From NCBI RefSeq assembly GCF_014384995.1, contig NZ_JACRSY010000011.1:1-64000 (forward strand): a stretch of DNA of 64,000 nt, written 5' to 3'. Below are positions 9,041-17,768 of this stretch, piece by piece. The notes under the pieces were generated by a model. The model made no database searches and had not been told where the DNA came from. It worked only from the letters and a program-made list of their open reading frames with translations. The stretch comes from Zhenhengia yiwuensis. GTDB taxonomy: Bacteria; Bacillota; Clostridia; Lachnospirales; Cellulosilyticaceae. A program made the position numbers and the translations under genes. Numbering within the stretch: the first letter of the stretch is position 1; every line of letters starts with the position of its first letter.

Positions 9041-9817
9041 TTATAAAATAAGCTTTTTCATATAATTAATGGTAAAGTCTACTCCTTTTTTACCTAGTTC
9101 GCCTCGCCAGTTTTCTGAATGCGGCTCTATACTTAATCCACCATTATAGCCTTTAGCATAAAGAATAGACATAAAAGCTGGCCAATCTGTCTGATCAAGG
9201 CCTGCTGGTGGATCATCAAATCTTTCCCCATCTACAATAAGTGCACCTTTAATATGAACATGAATAAAACGATGTGCCCATTTCTTAGCTTCGCTTAAAT
9301 AATCTCCCCCTGCATAAATACAATGTGAAGTATCATACTTAATATAAAGATCTTGCAAATAGCCATGAATAAGTGACCAAGTTGGGTCTGAATGAATAAA
9401 GTTATTCCATCTACAGTTATAAGTTGCAATTTTAACACCAAGCTGCTCGCCATATTCCATAAGTTTTTCAAAATACTGAATGGCCAGTGTACAATTTTCA
9501 TAGTAGGAAAGATCTGCTACATAATTACAGCCCGTAATGTAAATATTACAATTTAAATAAGCTGCCTTTTCAATAAGTGCATAGTCTATAGCAAGTTCTT
9601 CTTCTCTTATCCCTTTAGTTGTGATTTTATCCTCGCCCCATCTTCCTACAGATCCAATAGGCATATGGTATTTTTCACTATAAGCTTTAATGCTTTCTAC
9701 ATGATCTAGAAACTCTTTATGCCTGTTATTAACACATAACTCTATAAATGCTAGACCTTTATTTTGGGCTTCTTTAAAGTCTTCTTCCTTAATCCAACTA
9801 ATTATTCCAAGTTTCAT
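9041..9817 (-). CDS. Sugar phosphate isomerase/epimerase-like TIM barrel (set 1, D)
   Basis: A 258-residue xylose-isomerase-like TIM barrel. Segments likely to build the metal site are KYDTSHCIYAGGD, FIHVHIKG and LSIEPHSENW. The start chosen is ATG at 9817, because the upstream in-frame GTG at 9826 lies inside the GAGGTGAG ribosome site. It lies 13 bp before the next barrel gene in the same direction. Its role is presumably the same pathway as its neighbours; no substrate can be read from the sequence. Confidence 0.78.
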   Translation of the reverse strand: MKLGIISWIKEEDFKEAQNKGLAFIELCVNNRHKEFLDHVESIKAYSEKYHMPIGSVGRWGEDKITTKGIREEELAIDYALIEKAAYLNCNIYITGCNYVADLSYYENCTLAIQYFEKLMEYGEQLGVKIATYNCRWNNFIHSDPTWSLIHGYLQDLYIKYDTSHCIYAGGDYLSEAKKWAHRFIHVHIKGALIVDGERFDDPPAGLDQTDWPAFMSILYAKGYNGGLSIEPHSENWRGELGKKGVDFTINYMKKLIL

Positions 9818-9951
9818 TTTGCTCACCTCGTCTATTCATTTTTAAGTAATCTTTCACTCTATGCTCTTCCTCTTTTGTATCTCCTTAATGCACGCAATCT
9901 GCACATTCTTATTTTATGTACCCTTATTACTCTATTTGAATGAAGCTACGT

Positions 9952-11037
9952 TTATACGTTAAATAAAACAGGCTTTCCTGTTTTAGCAGACTCATAAATA
10001 GCTTCTAAAATCTGTGTAACGACTAAAGCTTCCTCTGGTTTTACAAGTACATCTGTATCATTAAGGATGGCATCAATCCACATTTTAGCCTCTACATCTT
10101 GCGGCTCTAATGCCTTGCCATCATAGAAATCTACACCGCCAGCACCTAAACCAGGTTTTTCAATATATTGTTTATCGTATTTAACCCCATTAATACGAAG
10201 TCCGTCTTTCATATCTGCTCCAGCCTTTGTACCACAAAGTGAAGTTTGTGCTTCACCTACATCTAGTGTATTAAGTGCCCAGCTAGACTCTAGTACAATG
10301 GTTGCTCCATTTTTCATCTTAATGAATCCAAAAGCTGAATCCTCTACTGTATATTCTGCTGGATCCCAGTCTCCCCATGCATTAGCTGTTTCTGTTTGGT
10401 TCCCTAATTTCTTAAATACACTTCCCACTACCAGTTCAGGTTCATAGTTATTCATCATCCATAAAGTTAAGTCTAAAGCATGTGTACCAATATCAATAAG
10501 TGGTCCTCCCCCTTGTTCCTCTTCATTTAGAAATACACCCCAAGTGGGTACAGCCCTTCTCCTTAAAGCATGTGCTTTTGCATAGTATACTTCACCTAAT
10601 GCATCATCCTCACAAGCACGTTTAAGATACATACTGTCTTCTCTGTACCTGTTTTGATAACCGATTGTAAGCTTTTTGCCCGTGCGTTTAGCAGCTTCTA
10701 CCATTGCTAGGGCCTCCTCGCTTGTCTTTGCCATAGGTTTTTCACACATAACATGTTTGCCAGCTTCCATAGCATCTATGGAAATAAAAGAGTGTGAGCG
10801 ATTAGGTGTACATACATGTATCACTTCAATGGTTTCATCTTTTAAAAGCTCTTTGTAATCTGTATACACTTTAGCTTCTGCTGTCCCAAAATTCTTACAG
10901 GCTTTTTGTGCTCTTTCTTCAATAATGTCACAAAAAGCTACAAGTTCTACATTTTTAAGTTTAGAAAGTGCTGGCATATGTTTCTGCGTTGCAATGCCTC
11001 CACAACCAATAATACCTATTTTTAAAACTCTATCCAT
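9952..11037 (-). CDS. Gfo/Idh/MocA family sugar oxidoreductase (set 1, E)
   Basis: A 361-residue NAD(P)-dependent oxidoreductase with nucleotide-binding GIIGCGGIA at about 8-16 and the EKP motif as MCEKPMAK. The C-terminal half has GGGPLIDIGTHALDL, where the catalytic Asp and His are expected. The ATG at 11037 is preferred, since the GTG three codons earlier overlaps the AAAGGAGTG site. It lies directly downstream of the LacI gene and upstream of the isomerase genes. It is not especially close to the other oxidoreductases here, which suggests a different step or substrate. Confidence 0.85.
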   Translation of the reverse strand: MDRVLKIGIIGCGGIATQKHMPALSKLKNVELVAFCDIIEERAQKACKNFGTAEAKVYTDYKELLKDETIEVIHVCTPNRSHSFISIDAMEAGKHVMCEKPMAKTSEEALAMVEAAKRTGKKLTIGYQNRYREDSMYLKRACEDDALGEVYYAKAHALRRRAVPTWGVFLNEEEQGGGPLIDIGTHALDLTLWMMNNYEPELVVGSVFKKLGNQTETANAWGDWDPAEYTVEDSAFGFIKMKNGATIVLESSWALNTLDVGEAQTSLCGTKAGADMKDGLRINGVKYDKQYIEKPGLGAGGVDFYDGKALEPQDVEAKMWIDAILNDTDVLVKPEEALVVTQILEAIYESAKTGKPVLFNV

Positions 11038-11092
11038 GTCTTTCACTCCTTTAAAAATTTATGATTTTATAAATTATTTTAATAACTTAAAT

Positions 11093-12094
11093 CTATTTTT
11101 TAAGTGTATGCGTAGACTCTCTTATGACCAGTTCATGTGCAAGAGTCACATACTCTTTGGATGCATGAATATCTTGAATTTTATTAAGTAGAAGCTTCGC
11201 TGCCGTCTCTCCCATTTCAAAACGTGGCTGACTAATGGTGGTAAGGGTTGGATGGTAGATTTTAGATACAAAGGTATTATCAAATCCTATTACATCTACA
11301 TCCCTCCCTACTTTCTTCCCTAAATCTTCTATTCCTCTTATAACACCTACTGCCATACTATCCGCTATAGTAAAAATAGCAGTGGGGCTTTCTTTAAGAC
11401 TTAATAAATCATGTGCTGCCTGCATGCCTGATGAAGGGATATAATCTGTCTTGTAAAGATAGTCCGAAGCTAAGTTGATATGGTGCTTTTGCAAAGCCTC
11501 CCTAAATCCTGCTTCTCTTAAAATAGAAGAAGTATAAGGCTTTTTACTTGTTACCATAGCAATTCTTGTATGACCAAGTTCAATAAGGTAGTTTACTGCA
11601 TCATAAGCTGCTTTTTGGTTATCAATACTGACCCAGCTTACTAGACTGCCTTGTATATATTCACTACACTGCACAATGGGATAACAAGCTTCTACTTCTT
11701 CCAGTTCCGCCTGACTTATTTGCGGTGCAAAAAAGATAATCCCATCTACAAGTTTTGTCTCCAAAAGTCTAATATTCTGCCTTTCTATATCTGGATTAAG
11801 ATCCGTTACCCCTACCATTACGTTATAGCCTGCCTTAGCGACTTCATATCGAATCCCTTTAATAATAGTGGCATAAAACGTATTGGATAAGGTAGGTAGT
11901 AGTACTAAAATATTTTTAGTATAAGACCTTCTTAAATTTCTACCCAGTAAATTAGGTGTGTAATTAAGCGCTTCTATTACCTCTTGAACTTTTTGTTTAG
12001 TGTCTGGCTTCACCTTGGGATCGTCATTAAGTACTCTAGAAACTGTTGCTACAGAAACTTGAGCAGCTTTTGCGACATCTTTTATGGTTGCCAT
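11093..12094 (-). CDS. LacI family transcriptional repressor
   Basis: A 333-residue regulator with an N-terminal LacI helix-turn-helix (MATIKDVAKAAQVSVATVSR) and a periplasmic-binding-like ligand domain to the C-terminus. The ATG at 12094 fits the family start exactly and has GGGGGCG upstream; the longer reading frame adds an unlikely 14 residues. It is the first gene of the minus-strand oxidoreductase/isomerase set, which it probably controls in response to a sugar. A palindrome of LacI-operator type lies 28-51 bp upstream of its start, pointing to autoregulation. Confidence 0.9.
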   Translation of the reverse strand: MATIKDVAKAAQVSVATVSRVLNDDPKVKPDTKQKVQEVIEALNYTPNLLGRNLRRSYTKNILVLLPTLSNTFYATIIKGIRYEVAKAGYNVMVGVTDLNPDIERQNIRLLETKLVDGIIFFAPQISQAELEEVEACYPIVQCSEYIQGSLVSWVSIDNQKAAYDAVNYLIELGHTRIAMVTSKKPYTSSILREAGFREALQKHHINLASDYLYKTDYIPSSGMQAAHDLLSLKESPTAIFTIADSMAVGVIRGIEDLGKKVGRDVDVIGFDNTFVSKIYHPTLTTISQPRFEMGETAAKLLLNKIQDIHASKEYVTLAHELVIRESTHTLKK

Positions 12095-12121
12095 TATACG
12101 CCCCCTTATTTTTACAGATTC

Positions 12122-12145
12122 AAAAATGTAATCCATTACATTTTT
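12122..12145. promoter_or_regulatory. LacI-type operator palindrome
   Basis: A perfect inverted repeat with 11-bp arms (AAAAATGTAAT / ATTACATTTTT) around CC. Its core TGTAATCCATTACA resembles the TGTAA..TTACA half-sites of LacI-family operators, though the usual central CG is CC here. Its position upstream of the lacI-like start suggests autoregulation and control of the downstream set. Confidence 0.6.
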
Positions 12146-12317
12146 AATTAATTATATCTCTTCTGAAAACTTTTACAATATATGTTTATTATTTTTTTAT
12201 TTTTTATAAATATTTTATATATATTAATTTATTTATTGTGCATTATTTTTATAGTAATAGCTTAATCACCTCTTTACCTAACTTGTCATAGTATAACCCT
12301 ATAAGGAGGTGCATCTT

Positions 12318-13622
12318 ATGCAACATTTATTTAGATATTTCCCAATCCTAATTCTCATTTTATTTTCTACGCTTTCATTTACTATTTTCGCAAATGAGCC
12401 TGTTCTAAATGGTATAGACATTAGTGAATGGCAAGGTCCTATCGATTTTGAGTCAGTCAAAGAAGACGGTATAGAAGTGGTCTATATAAGAGCTGGCGAA
12501 GGTGGTAATTATGAAGATGCCTATTTCATGTCTCACTATGAAGGTGCTAAAGCAGCTAACCTTAAAATAGGTTTCTATCATTATGTTATAGCTACTTCTA
12601 CTGAAGAAGCTAAAGAGCAAGCTCGGTACTTTGCCAGCCTTATAAAAGATAAGAGAATGGATTGCCGTCCTGCTATGGACTTTGAAAACTTTGGTAACTT
12701 ATCCAATAATGAAATTAATGCTATTGCAAAGACCTACTTAGATACACTTACTCAGTTGACTGGTATTACCCCCATGCTCTATACAGATGAGTATAATGCT
12801 GCTAACCTTTGGTCGTCTTCTCTTAATCACTACCCTTTATGGATTGCAGAATATGATGTGATAACTCCATCCTCTCTGGGTCCTTGGGAAAACTGGTCTG
12901 GATTCCAGCATAGCGATACAGGAAGTATCAATGGTATCGTTGGTAATGTCGATTTAGACTACTTTAAAGAGTCCGCTTTTATTACAGCAGAAGAATCCCC
13001 TATTCCTTCCGAAACTCATCCTACACCTGACTTAAAGCCTACTCCACCCCCTGTAGTTTCTACTTTCTCTACCTATATTGTTCAACCTGGTGATACACTA
13101 TCTGCTCTTGCACTCCGCTTTCATACGACTGTCCAAACTCTTGTTAACCTCAACCATATCGCTAATCCTAACCTAATCTATGTAGGGCAAATTCTTAAAA
13201 TACCAGACCTTCAATCAGCCCCAGAGTCTTCTGAACCTACACCACAAATGCCTGCTCCTAGCCAGCCTTCCTCACCTAGTGAACAAAAACCCGAGGCCCC
13301 TTCCTTCATTTACTACACTGTCCAAAGTGGAGATAACTTATCCACTATTGCTTTAAACTATCATACGACTGTCAACACTCTCGTAAGACTTAATCACATT
13401 ATGAACCCTAATTTAATTTATATAGGTCAGGTTCTTAAAATCCCTACTTCGACTACTAAGACATCTCAGCCTACCTTCATTACCTATATTGTTCAAGTAG
13501 GTAACACCCTTTCAGGTATTGCTATGCGCTATAACACCACCGCCTCTGCCCTAGCAAAACTAAATCATATTAGCAATCCCAATTTGATTTATGTTGGCCA
13601 AACACTTCTCATTCCTCACTAA
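12318..13622 (+). CDS. Secreted GH25 lysozyme with three LysM repeats
   Basis: A 434-residue secreted muramidase that would cleave N-acetylmuramic acid linkages of peptidoglycan. A signal peptide covers about 1-27. The GH25 domain (about 30-215) shows GIDISEWQG at its start and the acidic catalytic segment MDFENF. A Pro-rich linker and three LysM modules (each starting YIVQPGDTL, YTVQSGDNL or YIVQVGNTL) follow, separated by Pro/Ser/Glu linkers, and bind cell-wall glycan. The ATG at 12318 is the start; the in-frame GTG at 12309 lies inside AAGGAGG. It may act in cell-wall turnover or against other bacteria. Confidence 0.93.
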   Translation: MQHLFRYFPILILILFSTLSFTIFANEPVLNGIDISEWQGPIDFESVKEDGIEVVYIRAGEGGNYEDAYFMSHYEGAKAANLKIGFYHYVIATSTEEAKEQARYFASLIKDKRMDCRPAMDFENFGNLSNNEINAIAKTYLDTLTQLTGITPMLYTDEYNAANLWSSSLNHYPLWIAEYDVITPSSLGPWENWSGFQHSDTGSINGIVGNVDLDYFKESAFITAEESPIPSETHPTPDLKPTPPPVVSTFSTYIVQPGDTLSALALRFHTTVQTLVNLNHIANPNLIYVGQILKIPDLQSAPESSEPTPQMPAPSQPSSPSEQKPEAPSFIYYTVQSGDNLSTIALNYHTTVNTLVRLNHIMNPNLIYIGQVLKIPTSTTKTSQPTFITYIVQVGNTLSGIAMRYNTTASALAKLNHISNPNLIYVGQTLLIPH

Positions 13623-13642
13623 CACTATTCTTAGGATAAATT

Positions 13643-13687
13643 AAAAAGAGTTGTAGCCTATGATTTTATCATCTACTACAGCTCTTT
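13643..13687. terminator. Hairpin after the lysozyme gene
   Basis: Stem AAAGAGTTGTAG / CTACAGCTCTTT (one G-T pair) 20 bp past the stop. The plus-strand T-run is short (CTCTTTCG). Confidence 0.6.
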
Positions 13688-13807
13688 CGAATTTATGTTT
13701 ACAGTTCATTTTTGTATGTATTATAATATAAAATAGTAAAATTGATTGATTTAGATTTAATTTTATTTCATATTTATAATTTATTACATAATCAAGGAGA
13801 TTTCTTC

Positions 13808-15547
13808 ATGCATTCAACAAAAAACATATTCGCTAAAGACTATGGTATCTTACCAAATCAAAGTACAGACTGTACTCAAGCTTTTTACAAAATGCTTACT
13901 GACCATCCTGAAAATGCTTGCTTTATTTTAGACCCAGGTACTTATCACTTCTCCTCAGAAGAAGCCTTAAGAGGAGACTATTATATCTCTAATACAGATG
14001 TAGAAAATCCTCGTCATCTATCTATTCTTTTAAAAGATATGAAAAATATTACTATAGATGGTAACGGTAGCCTCTTTCTACATAAAGGACAGACCATTCC
14101 TTTTACTGTAGACCATTGTGATACAGTAACTTTAAAAAATATTACCATAGACTGGTCTATCCCTCTTTCTGCTGAAGGCCTTATTGTGGATGCCTGCAAA
14201 GAATGGACAGATATGAAGATAGATAGTGATCTCTTCCCTCACTTTATTAAAGAGAATTGGCTCTACTTCAAAGGCGAAAACTGGGAATCTCCTTACGGCT
14301 CTTTCTGTCAGTTTGACCATACAACAAAAAAAGTAGCCTATGGTACAGCAGACTTATTCCAAAGTAGCAAACAAGAACAACTCGAAGATGGTACTATTCG
14401 ATTTTATGGTCCTTTTGACCCAGTTCCTACACCTGGTAACTACGGCGTACTTAGACATAATAGACGCTTGCACCCTGGCATCTTCCTTAATCAAAGTTCC
14501 AACCTACATCTTGAGCACATTACTATTCACAACACTGGCGGTTTAGGAATTTTGGCACAGTTTTGTGAAAACCTTGCCTTCGATCATATACGCTTTGAAG
14601 CCAATAGAGCTGCTGGTAGAAAAGTCGTAAGTGGACATGATGATGGTCTTCACCTTTCTAACAACCGTGGTGAAATTACTGTCGAGCACTGCTCCTTCTA
14701 CGGGCTTATGGACGACCCAATTAATGTACATGGCACAACAGTTAAAATTACAGAAATAGTAGATACACATACTCTTAAAGGTATTTTTGTCCATTATCAA
14801 GCAGTAGGCTTTGATTGCTGGGCTGAAAAAGGACAAACTATTTCCTTTATCGACCACCTCTCTATGGCATCTCGTGGCACAGGTACAGTAAATCATTTTG
14901 AACTTCTTTCTCCTAAAGAGTTTATCATTACATTTGATACACCTGTTCCAAATACCTTCCAAGTAGGTGACGCTCTAGAGAATCTCACTAACTCACCTTC
15001 TTTAATATGTCGCAACAACTACTTTGGAAGTTGCCGTGCGCGCGGCGTACTCGTTTCTACACCTAAGAAAGTCCTTATTGAAAACAACGTGTTTGAATCC
15101 GCTGGTTCTGCTATCTTGATTGCAGGAGATGCTAACTTCTGGTATGAGTCCGGTGCATGTAGCGATGTACTTATTCGCGGAAACCATTTTGCAGACTGCT
15201 GTATGACTTCTATGTATCAATTCTGTGAAGGGATCATTAGTATCTGCCCAGAAATTCCAAAGCCAGAACTTCATAAGCCATTCCATAGAAACATTAAGAT
15301 TACAGAAAATACTTTCCAGTCTTTTGACTATTCTGTGCTCTACGCTTTAAGTGTTCAAGGATTGGAATTTAGCCATAACCGCATTATACGTAGCTATGTC
15401 TATGAGCCAATGGACCGCAAACATCATATGATTAACCTTGAATACTGCTCTAATGTAACTTTACATGATAATCATCTTATTGGAGATGTACTTGGTCAAG
15501 ATGTACATACTGTAGGTATGGAAGACCACTCTATTTTATTTAAATAA
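13808..15547 (+). CDS. GH110-like alpha-1,3-galactosidase (right-handed beta-helix)
   Basis: A 579-residue parallel beta-helix protein that resembles family GH110, enzymes removing alpha-1,3-galactose, for example from blood-group B or linear alpha-Gal ends. Recognisable parts are the repeated short N/T-rich helix rungs, the acidic patch HDDGLHLS, the segment GLMDDPINVHGT and the late CRARGVLVST / ESAGSAIL rungs. There is no signal peptide, unlike most secreted members, so it probably works on imported oligosaccharides. The start at 13808 follows AAGGAGATTTCTTC. It is flanked by terminators and is probably monocistronic. Another beta-helix glycosidase activity is possible. Confidence 0.7.
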   Translation: MHSTKNIFAKDYGILPNQSTDCTQAFYKMLTDHPENACFILDPGTYHFSSEEALRGDYYISNTDVENPRHLSILLKDMKNITIDGNGSLFLHKGQTIPFTVDHCDTVTLKNITIDWSIPLSAEGLIVDACKEWTDMKIDSDLFPHFIKENWLYFKGENWESPYGSFCQFDHTTKKVAYGTADLFQSSKQEQLEDGTIRFYGPFDPVPTPGNYGVLRHNRRLHPGIFLNQSSNLHLEHITIHNTGGLGILAQFCENLAFDHIRFEANRAAGRKVVSGHDDGLHLSNNRGEITVEHCSFYGLMDDPINVHGTTVKITEIVDTHTLKGIFVHYQAVGFDCWAEKGQTISFIDHLSMASRGTGTVNHFELLSPKEFIITFDTPVPNTFQVGDALENLTNSPSLICRNNYFGSCRARGVLVSTPKKVLIENNVFESAGSAILIAGDANFWYESGACSDVLIRGNHFADCCMTSMYQFCEGIISICPEIPKPELHKPFHRNIKITENTFQSFDYSVLYALSVQGLEFSHNRIIRSYVYEPMDRKHHMINLEYCSNVTLHDNHLIGDVLGQDVHTVGMEDHSILFK

Positions 15548-15576
15548 ATTTTAAAAGGAATAGCCTTCTAGTATAT

Positions 15577-15624
15577 AAAAAGCCCGTATGAGGTAGCTAT
15601 AAGCTCTACCTCATACGGGCTTTT
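15577..15624. terminator. Bidirectional terminator between galactosidase and MATE genes
   Basis: A long perfect stem (AAAAGCCCGTATGAGGTAG with complement) and A/T runs on both sides separate two converging genes. Confidence 0.9.
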
Positions 15625-15635
15625 ATCCTATACTT

Positions 15636-16958
15636 TTATATACTATTTTTAGCTGAACGAACCATCATCATAGCAATAATAGCTGTAATGAGTTCTGTAA
15701 TCGGCATGACTAACCATATACCTGTTACACCTATTAGGAGTGGTAATAAAAAGACAAGTATAGTACAAATTATAATTCCCCTTAATAGACAGATGATCAA
15801 TGAAAGCTTCGGTTTTAAAACAGATTGGAAGTAGGTACTGTAGAAAATATTTAAACTCATCATAATGAGAGCAGCAAAATAAATTCTAATAGCACCTCTT
15901 GCCATATCGAGTACTTCAGTAGTAGGTTCAATAAAGATCTGTACTACTATGTCTGGGAATAAAAATCCACTTAAGAAAAGTACTATACCAATGATGACAA
16001 CAGTAATACTTCCTAGTCTTCTTACACTAACTACACGTTCACTCTGATCAGCGCCATAGTTAGTCGCCATAATAGGCTGTGCCCCTTGAGAAACACCATT
16101 GAAAAGAGACATAGCTACAATGGCACTATTAGCCATAATACTGTAAACAACTACGCCTACTTCTCCTACATATTTAAGAAGCTGTAAGTTAAAGAGTAAA
16201 ATAACAATACCACTTGCCACTTCAATAAGGAAGCTTGGAAGTCCACTATGAAGAATGCGGCCTATTATATTAACCTGTATCTTTCCTTTTAAAAGCTTCA
16301 TCGTATTTTGTTTACTCATAAAGTGAGTGAGAAGTAGGGTTACAGACGTTACAGAACCTATAACAGTAGCAATAGCACCACCGGCCATTCCCATGCCTAA
16401 TATAAAAATAAAGATATAGTCTAAAATAATATTGGTTACACCACCTGATATAACGGCAACCATGGCACGCTTTGGTGCGCCATCATTACGTACAAAAGCT
16501 TGTAGTAAACTTGAGAATAAAAATACTGGGCAAAATCCTACTAAGTATTGAGCATAACTTGTAAAAAGCCCAATGTTTACTGACGTACACCCTAACATGT
16601 ATCCAATAGGTTCTAAGAATACTAAACCTAGTACTGTAAATAAAATAGCTAGAATAGCTCCACTTAAAGCAGCATGCGTAAAGTAAGTGTTAGCTAGCTT
16701 CTTATCACCACTACCATTGGCGACAGACATCAGAACTGCGCCCCCTACGCCTAATAAAAGCCCCGTTCCAAAGAACAAAGTAAAGAGTGGCAAAATAAAG
16801 TTGAGTACAGCAAGCCCATCCTGCCCTACACCTTTTCCAATCATAATCGTATCTGCTAATACATAAATAGAGGTAACAAGTGTGGCACTAATAGATGGCA
16901 ATAAATATTTAAAAAATAATTTCTTTGGGTCATCATGAAGTAAATCCATTTGCTGCAT
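15636..16958 (-). CDS. MATE family multidrug/metabolite exporter
   Basis: A 440-residue integral membrane protein with about 12 hydrophobic segments and the internal twofold pattern of the MATE family; such pumps export drugs or metabolites using an Na+ or H+ gradient. The start MQQMDLL at 16958 has GGGGGATT upstream, so the 17 extra codons of the open frame are not used; they would cover the operator. A TetR repressor gene follows upstream in the same direction, and a TetR-type palindrome lies between promoter and start. This is a classic self-contained regulated efflux unit. The substrate is unknown. Confidence 0.9.
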   Translation of the reverse strand: MQQMDLLHDDPKKLFFKYLLPSISATLVTSIYVLADTIMIGKGVGQDGLAVLNFILPLFTLFFGTGLLLGVGGAVLMSVANGSGDKKLANTYFTHAALSGAILAILFTVLGLVFLEPIGYMLGCTSVNIGLFTSYAQYLVGFCPVFLFSSLLQAFVRNDGAPKRAMVAVISGGVTNIILDYIFIFILGMGMAGGAIATVIGSVTSVTLLLTHFMSKQNTMKLLKGKIQVNIIGRILHSGLPSFLIEVASGIVILLFNLQLLKYVGEVGVVVYSIMANSAIVAMSLFNGVSQGAQPIMATNYGADQSERVVSVRRLGSITVVIIGIVLFLSGFLFPDIVVQIFIEPTTEVLDMARGAIRIYFAALIMMSLNIFYSTYFQSVLKPKLSLIICLLRGIIICTILVFLLPLLIGVTGIWLVMPITELITAIIAMMMVRSAKNSI

Positions 16959-16990
16959 AAAATTAATCCCCCAGTCAGCAATAAAGTTTT

Positions 16991-17044
16991 TCGTACATTT
17001 GTACGACATTTCATCACTCTATCATATCTAGATCTATCTGTCAA
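16991..17044 (-). promoter_or_regulatory. MATE gene promoter with TetR-type operator
   Basis: TTGACA at 17044-17039 and TAGAGT at 17021-17016 are 17 bp apart on the minus strand. Just downstream, 16991-17006 is the palindrome TCGTACA-TT-TGTACGA. A repressor bound there would block elongation into the exporter gene. The TetR protein encoded next door is the natural candidate. Confidence 0.65.
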
Positions 17045-17110
17045 TTAACTTCTGATACAAATTGACTTTCATATAATTAATAATGACAACACTATTTCAC
17101 CACTTGCTTA

Positions 17111-17662
17111 TTAACTATATAAAATATCAATGACCTTATCTGCCATAGCCTTTACATCAATACTTGCTTCATCTAAAAGGAGCTGAATAGCAAGCCCATC
17201 AATCATAGCAAGAAGTAAACTTGCATTAAGAGTCTCTTCTTTACCATGAGCTTTGATCTCACCATAAAGATACTCCTGAAACTGCATACGCCATACGCTA
17301 TATTTTTCTTTCATCTTCTCTAGCATGGTGGTATTTTGTGCAAAAGCTTCACCTAACAAATAATAATTAAGTTTCATAAAATATGCATTAGATGTCGCCT
17401 CTCTAAGAATTTTCTCTAGGGCTTTTTTCTTCTCTTCTAATGTAGTACTAGAAAAAGCCTCTTCTAATACCTTGTCTTGTTTCCCTGAAACCATCTCAAA
17501 AATGTCAAAGAGCAGTTCTTCTTTATTGGGATAATGATACGTAAAAGTACCTATACTTATGCCTGCTGCCTTTGCAATGTCTCGTACAGATGTCTCTTTA
17601 ATCCCTTGCTCTAAAATAAGCTCAAAAGTTACATCTATAATCTTCTGCTTTCCTTTTTTCAC
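17111..17662 (-). CDS. TetR family transcriptional repressor
   Basis: A 183-residue regulator with an N-terminal TetR helix-turn-helix (RDIAKAAGISIGTFTYHYPNKEELL at about 24-48) and a variable all-helical ligand domain. The GTG start at 17662 has AGGAGAAGAGAT upstream. It lies upstream of the MATE exporter gene in the same direction, with the exporter's own promoter and a palindromic operator between them. It most likely represses the exporter until a ligand binds. Confidence 0.9.
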   Translation of the reverse strand: MKKGKQKIIDVTFELILEQGIKETSVRDIAKAAGISIGTFTYHYPNKEELLFDIFEMVSGKQDKVLEEAFSSTTLEEKKKALEKILREATSNAYFMKLNYYLLGEAFAQNTTMLEKMKEKYSVWRMQFQEYLYGEIKAHGKEETLNASLLLAMIDGLAIQLLLDEASIDVKAMADKVIDILYS

Positions 17663-17768
17663 ATCTCTTCTCCTCTTATTCCTTCTCTGTCCTCTTTATT
17701 TTAACAGATTTATCTCCTACACCGCCTATACTTTCTTATTTTTATCAAAACTTTTCCTAAAATTCATT

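Noticed and set aside
14543..14962. 139-residue antisense ORF in the GH110-like gene
   Set aside because: No ribosome site and no family resemblance; the opposite strand has a convincing gene.
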